Assembly: GCA_013398955.1 (NCBI GenBank) | Contig: VWPU01012286.1 | Location: 124,001-188,000, forward strand | Direction of reading: 5' to 3' | Length of the DNA stretch: 64,000 nt | DNA from: Callaeas wilsoni | Lineage: Eukaryota; Chordata; Aves; Passeriformes; Callaeidae | Program-made: the position numbers and the translations under genes | The notes under the pieces: generated by a model | What the model was told of the DNA's origin: nothing | The model's input: only the letters and a program-made list of their open reading frames with translations | Databases searched by the model: none | In this document: positions 58,877 to 64,000 of the stretch, piece by piece | How positions within the stretch are numbered: the first letter of the stretch is position 1 | Layout of the letters: each line of letters starts with the position of its first letter

Positions 58877-59555
58877 GGATTAAAACCATGAAGGATCATG
58901 AAAAGGAGAGCACTGATTCTCCTGCTGCTTCTGCAGAGGAGGAATTCCAGTGGAGAAGGTGAAACCTCTCTCTTAGCTGAGTGTTTGATCCCTGGGAGCA
59001 ACTGGGGTTGTTCGCAGGTGTTTATCTCCAAAGGGAGATTATTCCCTATTCCCTTAAAACTGAAAGAATTCTGAAATAAAGCCTGATTTTCAAGGAACAC
59101 TTTTGAAACTCCCACCTTTTAACCCAGCCTGGCTGAGGGAGCAGGGGGAGGAGATGCCGTTTAGGGATCGCAGTCAAACAGGCTTTTCCAGTGGAGCCTT
59201 GTCATCTCATCCCTGAAGAGGATAAGTAGTGCCTCCAGGAGGGCTGATAAGCTCCCTGATAAACCCTGGGATGCTTTCCCTGGTATGTGGAGTGTCCTCT
59301 GGCCCCTGCCCGACTGTTCTCTGCTATATCTGGGGCATGAGGGGCGTGGGGTCAGAGCGTTCCTTACCTTCCAGCTGCTCCAGACTCCTTCCTGCTAAAT
59401 TAAATCAATTACGCAGCAAGGTGAGAGGAAGAAAGAATTTTTTTTTTAATGAAAAAAGTTATTAGAAATAAATATTTTAAAAGCCTTTGGGAGACTTTCT
59501 CTTGGAAAAGCGATGTCCCTACCGTTCCTTGGGGTAGGGGCTGTACACTGGGCAG

Positions 59556-59690
59556 CCCTCAGAGCATCTCCATGGCCTCCTCTGGACTGGCTCCAGCAGC
59601 TCCACGTCCTTCCACTGTTGGCTCCAGGGCTGGAGGCAGCTCTGCAGGTGGGGTCTCACCTGAGGGGCGCAGAGGGGCAGAATCTGGATG
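59556..59690 (-). mobile_element. CR1 LINE internal fragment (5' segment, type A)
   Basis: CATGGCCTCCTCTGGACTGG, CCAGCAGCTCCACGTCCTTC and GGTGGGGTCTCACCTGAGGG. It corresponds to the region 500-600 bases from the CR1 3' end; the 3' part is absent. Confidence 0.87.
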
Positions 59691-60905
59691 TGGACATCCA
59701 GTCAGCTCTTTGTCCAGCTGAGGAATCCTGCTTGTGGTGAACCCTGGAAACAAGCGGAGATGGCAACACAAAATTCCCCACTGAGCTCCTTTTCCCCCCC
59801 AACCAGCCTTTTATAGGAAACCATTTCTGTGTAATCCAGGGCACTTGTGAGCTGCAGGATCAATAAGGCTGAGATTTCTCGAGTGACATGAGGGATTTAA
59901 TCAGCAATTTGAATAGAAGCTGGAGCTTAAAGGCTCGCTGCTGCTGAACCACAAAGCGGCAGCAGCACGGGCCATGCCAGCCTAATCCTAATAAGGTGTT
60001 AGTCATAATAAGGTTTTAAAATTAGCTGGCAGACAGAGAGGAGCCTCCATCATCTTATGTCATTAAACCTTGATTTCACATTGTTTTACCTGCAGGTTGT
60101 TCTGTTTTCTCCCCAGTTTATAAATACGGCAGATTACATCTGCCTGGGCTATTATGTTCAATAACTTTTTAATATAGGAGATAAATTGTCCGTGATTCAT
60201 CAATCAAGAAACCACTGCAAGTCTTGGTATTCAAAGTGGTGAAACCACACGGGCTTGAGCAGGTCCACACCTCTAGACACCCCTCAGAAATGAATTGTGA
60301 TGCTGAGAACTGGCAGCCTCTGAGGTCTCTGTTTGAAAAAAACGAGTTCAGAATAGAGAAAAAAATCCATTAGATGGAAAAACAGGAAGTTGGTTGGTTT
60401 GTGGGTGACGTCGAGTTCTTGGAGTAGTCCTGGTGGAGGAGGCTCCACTTTTGCACTGATCAATATTTCAAACCTTTTCCACCTCTCATTTAAAGATGGT
60501 TGCTCTCCTGCTTATGTGAGTGAGGAAAAGGATAACAGCTATTCCCCTTGTTAATTAACACCTAGTTTTCCAATCTGCAGTAATCAGGAGATGGTGAAAT
60601 GTTGTTTGGGAGTTCCTAAAAGCTCCGTGTGCTCTTCACGCTGTTTCAGTGCTTGGAGGATGATGTGGGATAATAGACTTGAAATCTTGGCCTTCTCTAA
60701 TTGCTGAACACTGGTGGAGTAAATAAATTAAATATATTTTGAGTGTTTTGGCTGGGCTGAGCCTTGACTTCTCTTCTCCATCCCACTCAGTCTTCAGGAC
60801 CCATTTGCTCACGGGATAGTTTCTCCCAGCCCTCCTGGCAGCCCTGGCCACCCTTCCTGACCAGCCATTCCAGCCCCTGACCGGGACCCCTCTTGTCTCT
60901 GGCAG

Positions 60906-61048
60906 GGTACACTGCGGGGACTCCATACAAGGTCCCACCGACCCAGAGTAACAACGCCCCTCCTCCCTACTCGCCGTCTCCGAATCCGTACCAAACCGCG
61001 ATGTACCCCATCAGAAGTGCCTACCCACAGCAGAACCTGTACACCCAG
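60906..61048 (+). CDS. FAM168A: FAM168A coding exon 4 (residues 94-140, PPxY motif)
   Basis: The exon is bounded by CTCTGGCAG|GGTACA and ACCCAG|GTAGGT, is 143 nt long and leaves in phase 0. Its first two bases make Arg93 when joined to the cassette (A|GG) or Gly51 when joined directly to exon 2 (G|GG). It encodes [20 protein letters not shown], then [20 protein letters not shown] and QQNLYTQ. The PPPY at residues 111-114 is a PPxY motif of the kind bound by WW domains such as those of NEDD4-type ligases; that binding is inference. The segment is close to human, the only differences I recall being Asn for Thr in QSNN and Thr for Ala in LYTQ. [21 protein letters not shown] is also a hallmark shared with FAM168B. 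Confidence 0.97.
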
Positions 61049-62101
61049 GTAGGTGCCACCTCCTGTCACCTCAGCCACGCCCCAGCCCCCCTGAGCTTCC
61101 TGCAGGGCTTTGTCCTTGCGCTCAGGGCTGAGCAATCTCGGTGGGATGGAGGGGCTGATATCACCTTGATATCCCTTCCCACTGAAAATCCTGAGCTTCT
61201 CAGAGCAATGTGGCCCTACAACTTCCCTGGCTTTTCTTCTCCTCTGTTATGTTGAATAACCAACTTTTCCAGCAGCTACAATCCCACGGAGTGATTTCCT
61301 TGTGCCTTGCTGAGACTGGAGCATCTCACTGATCCACTGTCACCTTCCACTGCCTCTCCTGGAACTGCATAAGCCATTGGGGTCCAAACCCACCCATGGC
61401 ATCTGCCATTTGTGCTGTGAACCTTCCTAGTTCCTGAAAGAAAGAAGTGACAGAGTAGTTGCCCTGCGCCTCCTCCTCCCCTTAATCCAGACCTTCAGAG
61501 GTTCTCTAATGGCTTTCACTAATGCACAATAAAATCTCCCTTTGGCTGATTCAAATCCTTGTTTTCTTTCCCCTCACCCCTGTTTTGCAGGTCCTGGCGG
61601 TGTTGCTGCTTGTCCAGGAGGCAGCAGTTCTCTCCCTCGTGCATCTCCTCATTTCAGGCCCTTCATTACTTTGCCTGTGAAGCTTTTTCTGTTGTCTCCT
61701 TTTATTCCCACATGTCCTTCTCCCCTTGTTTCCAAACCCTGTGAGTCTCGGCAGCCTGGATTTTGGATTGGAAAGAAGAAGATGACACAATTCCTGGACC
61801 CAAACACCTTGGGATCATACGAGAGCCGTGGCTTGTCCTTTTCTTCAGCCATTTGTGTCCAGGCCCTGTTTCATCCCAGCGAATGGAGGCAGCGTGGTTT
61901 GTCCTGGATGGACTGACTCTTTGGCTGTTGATTCCCTCCTCATCCATTCCACATATCCACAGGTTCAGGTCTCCAGGCACAGGAGCTTGTCCACGGGAAG
62001 CACCAGCCCTTCGGCGGTGCTTGAATTACAGAATCGAGGAATCGTCAGCTTGGAAAAGAACCCGGAGTGACGGTGGGATTTTTTTTTCCCTTCCCCAACA
62101 G
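61049..62101 (+). other. FAM168A: FAM168A intron 4 (1.05 kb)
   Basis: Donor GTAGGT, acceptor ending CTTCCCCAACAG after a run of nine T. The only repeat seen is a short minus-strand CR1 tail at about 62026-62066. Open frames of up to 180 codons over 61540-62300 owe their length to exon 5 and its flank. Confidence 0.92.
62026..62066 (-). mobile_element. CR1 LINE tail remnant next to exon 5 acceptor
   Basis: ATTACAGAATCGAGGAATCG and TCAGCTTGGAAAAGAACCC resemble the antisense type B tail. It ends about 35 bases upstream of the acceptor, so it lies where a branch point would be expected. Confidence 0.55.
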
Positions 62102-62276
62102 GGAGCTTATTACACCCAGCCCGTGTACGCGGCCCAGCCTCACGTCATCCACCACACCACGGTGGTGCAGCCCAACAGCATCCCCTCGGCCATCTACCCG
62201 GCCCCGGTGGCCGCGCCCCGCACCAACGGCGTGGCCATGGGCATGGTCGCTGGCACCACCATGGCAATGTCAGCAG
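62102..62276 (+). CDS. FAM168A: FAM168A coding exon 5 (residues 141-198, His-rich and hydrophobic segment)
   Basis: The exon is bounded by a long pyrimidine tract and CCAACAG|GGAGCT, and by GCAG|GTAAGG (consensus donor). It is 175 nt, enters in phase 0 and leaves in phase 1. It encodes [20 protein letters not shown], then [20 protein letters not shown] and [18 protein letters not shown], identical to human as far as I recall. The block [12 protein letters not shown] is the most diagnostic part of the family. The [16 protein letters not shown] stretch, continued by TLL of the next exon, is the only clearly hydrophobic run in the protein and may contact membrane; FAM168B has been described as membrane-associated. 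The exon is distinctly GC-rich with many CpGs in third positions, unlike the surrounding intron. A small CR1 remnant ends about 35 bases before the acceptor. Confidence 0.97.
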
Positions 62277-63594
62277 GTAAGGAGGGAACCCTTCCCGTGC
62301 TCTGAGGCCTGGACAAAAATTTCCCCGTGCATCCAACGTGCTGCCTCAGCCTTGCAGGGTGTACACAGTTCACCTGCTGGTTTGGCTTGCTGGTTGCTGC
62401 TCCTTTGCAGGCAAAAATTCTGTAATTTGCCCCAAATCATGATCCGACTCAGCAGAGGAGACCTTTGGTTTGGCTCACTCCTGCATCCTTAAATATACTG
62501 TTCTTTCCTCTGCCTGTTCCATAAGTGAAGGAATAACCAAATTGGTCCATCCTCAAGTAGTTGTATTTCTGTCAAGCTCCTATTTTTAAGACACTTACGG
62601 TCATGTTTTTGTTTAATCTTGGTTTATCTATCCCAGTTCCTCTACATTTTGTGTGCAGGATCCCTTCTAACTGCAATTAATTGCCAGTACATTAAGTAAG
62701 GATAGGGGCTGGTTTTATTTTTTTCCAAAGGCTGTATTTTTCTCCTTAACAATTATTAGGATTGTATATTGAATTATGCCAAGAAATGCATCATTCATCC
62801 TTTTGCATCTGCATTAGCTGTGAAATAGGAGTCTGTAATGGGACACAATCCCTGTTCCAAGCAGAGATATTGCAGCCTGGATGTGACAAGAACCACTCAG
62901 AGAGATTTACTGTTGCTTATATTAAGAAGTGGATAAATGTAATTAATGCATGTGGGATGTGTTAGAATTTCATTAATAACATTTGTAGAGAGATACCCAA
63001 AAACCTGAGAATTTGGTTTGAGCGCCCAGTTGCTCCCAGAACAGAGTAGTCCAGGGCTTCATGCTCCCTTCCCATGAAGGCACTGGGCAAATTCTGACCT
63101 AAAATCCCTCTGTTGACAGGCTGCAGACTCAAACAAAGGCTCATCTTAATTTTCCCTGGAGATCTGTTGGGTTTTTTCCTCGTCTCCCTTTGCATCCCTC
63201 ATCCCTTGCAGTTTGCTTCAGATCTGTGCAGTGATCTGATGTCCCAGTTTAGCCCAGTGCCTTCAGCAGGTAGATGTCAGCAGGTTGTGGCCAGCTCTGC
63301 TGCTGGTTTTTAGGGACAAGGAACACTGGAAAAAAAACAAGGAAAACACTTAGGGTTAAGGGCCAGAGGTAGCATGGAAAATCTGCTGGAGCTTCAGGTG
63401 CTTTTATCCTATTCGTGGTGCTGGCTGATCCCAATCACGTGGGTCCAGCACCTTCAATTCAGGTCCGCCAGGCAGAATAATATCTGGGAAAAGGAAACAG
63501 GAAAAAGAAGGCAGCTGGTGCTGTTCCTGGCCCACTGTACCCTCGGGTGCCATCTCCTCTGCTCTGTGACAAGTGTTTCTCCGTGTCCTTGCAG
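62277..63594 (+). other. FAM168A: FAM168A intron 5 (1.3 kb)
   Basis: Donor GTAAGG, acceptor CCGTGTCCTTGCAG. No repeat or other feature is recognisable; it is moderately AT-rich unique sequence. Confidence 0.92.
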
Positions 63595-63707
63595 GAACCT
63601 TGTTGACCACCCCCCAACACACCGCCATCGGAGCACATCCAGTGTCCGTGCCAACGTACAGGGCTCAAGGAACCCCCACCTACAGCTACGTACCTCCACA
63701 CTGGTAA
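63595..63707 (+). CDS. FAM168A: FAM168A last coding exon (Gly199 to Trp235 and stop)
   Basis: The acceptor CCGTGTCCTTGCAG ends at 63594. The exon finishes Gly199 and encodes [20 protein letters not shown], then [16 protein letters not shown], ending at TAA 63705-63707. The C-terminal TYSYVPPHW is the family signature (FAM168B ends in PPQW), which fixes both gene identity and the true stop. With all six exons the reading frame is 705 coding bases plus a stop (235 aa), the length I remember for human isoform 2. The [12 protein letters not shown] segment distinguishes FAM168A from FAM168B. Seventeen bases after the stop there is CCAT|GTGAGT, a near-perfect donor, so this exon probably ends at 63724. 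Confidence 0.97.
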
Positions 63708-63724
63708 ACCACTGGCCAATCCAT
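63708..63724 (+). other. FAM168A: FAM168A proximal 3' UTR, probably ending at a splice donor
   Basis: Only 17 bases separate the TAA from CCAT|GTGAGT at 63725. A CR1 fragment begins about 20 bases further on, which would be unusual for constitutive 3' UTR of so conserved a gene. I infer that the rest of the 3' UTR is a separate downstream exon. A junction this close to the stop would not trigger nonsense-mediated decay. The alternative is read-through into the CR1 sequence. Confidence 0.5.
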
Positions 63725-63747
63725 GTGAGTGCTGCCTCTTGCTCGGA

Positions 63748-63965
63748 ATCAGCCTCCAAACCCCATCCAGCCTGGCCTTGCACTCTTCAGGGATGGGGCT
63801 TCTCTGGGCACCCTCTGCCAGGGCCTCCCCACCCTCACAGGGAGGAATTGCTTCCCAACATCCCATCTAGCCCTGCCCTCTGGCAGTGTGAAACCATTAC
63901 CCTAGGCCTGTCACTACATTCCCTGACAAAGAGTCCCTCCCCATCTTTATGTCACTGGAATATTT
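63748..63965 (-). mobile_element. CR1 LINE internal fragment (type A) after the FAM168A stop
   Basis: AACCCCATCCAGCCTGGCCT, GCACCCTCTGCCAGGGCCTC, AACATCCCATCTAGCCCTGC and GTCCCTCCCCATCTTTATGT. The tail and the first 80 antisense bases are missing. It lies just beyond the putative 3'-UTR donor. Confidence 0.89.
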
Positions 63966-64000
63966 CATTTCCCCTGCTGGGAGATCACGCTGTTCATTAG

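Larger units (their letters stand above)
58664..60905 (+). other. FAM168A: FAM168A intron 3 (2.2 kb, downstream of cassette)
   Basis: Donor GTAAAT, acceptor TCTCTGGCAG. It begins with AATAAA at 58667-58672 and a GT-rich run. CR1 fragments lie at 58757-58876 and 59556-59690, both on the minus strand. The block 59850-60130 is repeat-free, rich in TAAT and AATAAGG motifs, and looks like possible conserved non-coding sequence. Nothing else is recognisable. Confidence 0.9.

Noticed and set aside
60495..60530. CCTGCTTATGTGAGTG resembling the end of the microexon with a donor
   Set aside because: It lies downstream of the cassette, on the wrong side, and the upstream codons do not fit.
1..64000. 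tRNA, rRNA, snoRNA, CRISPR or viral gene clusters
   Set aside because: I looked for tRNA B-box (GGTTCGA) and clear box C/D pairs, spaced direct repeats and retroviral pol motifs on both strands and saw none convincing. The window is intron, CR1 debris and FAM168A exons.

Overview
The window is vertebrate nuclear DNA from a bird. It contains dozens of CR1 (chicken repeat 1) LINE fragments with their typical tails, no primate or rodent SINEs, and one spliced gene on the + strand. The CR1 copies are long, GC-rich and rather uniform. That fits a neoavian and probably passerine genome, but the species cannot be named from sequence alone.

The only gene I can support is FAM168A (also called TCRP1). 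Six coding exons lie at 3883-3952, 52713-52793, 58538-58663 (cassette), 60906-61048, 62102-62276 and 63595-63707. Every junction has AG/GT borders and the phases join exactly. The full set gives 705 coding bases plus a stop (235 aa). Skipping the cassette gives 193 aa. From memory of the human protein, the conceptual product is almost identical. The 5' non-coding exon(s) and promoter lie upstream of base 1. A GTGAGT 17 bases after the stop codon suggests that most of the 3' UTR lies in a further exon beyond the window.

Layout: 1-3864 is the end of a 5'-UTR intron, with three CR1 pieces and a small CpG cluster. 3953-52712 is a 48.8-kb intron filled with CR1 fragments in both orientations. It also holds a decayed CR1 reverse-transcriptase piece (about 28225-28480), a 170-bp two-state pentanucleotide array (38321-38490), a 30-bp tandem triplication (31617-31706) and several AT-rich blocks that look like non-coding conserved or regulatory sequence. 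The remaining 11 kb holds the five 3' coding exons, separated by introns of 5.7, 2.2, 1.1 and 1.3 kb.

The CR1 copies fall into three 3'-end types. Type A has a tail like CCAACCCAAACCATTC and the landmark GATAGTGGAAGGTGTCCC. Type B carries GGCAGTGGTGGAGTCCCC and TTGGCAGTGCTGG. Type C carries CTCCCCAGGGAATGGGC. All coordinates for repeats are approximate at the edges, because they were judged by eye against other copies in the window.

I saw no bacterial, viral or CRISPR-like system, no tRNA or rRNA gene, and no intact transposon ORF. The most useful observations concern FAM168A processing: a possible intronic poly(A) site overlapping the cassette donor, a 3'-UTR intron, and inverted CR1 pairs that could form long RNA duplexes. 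The pentamer array is also notable.
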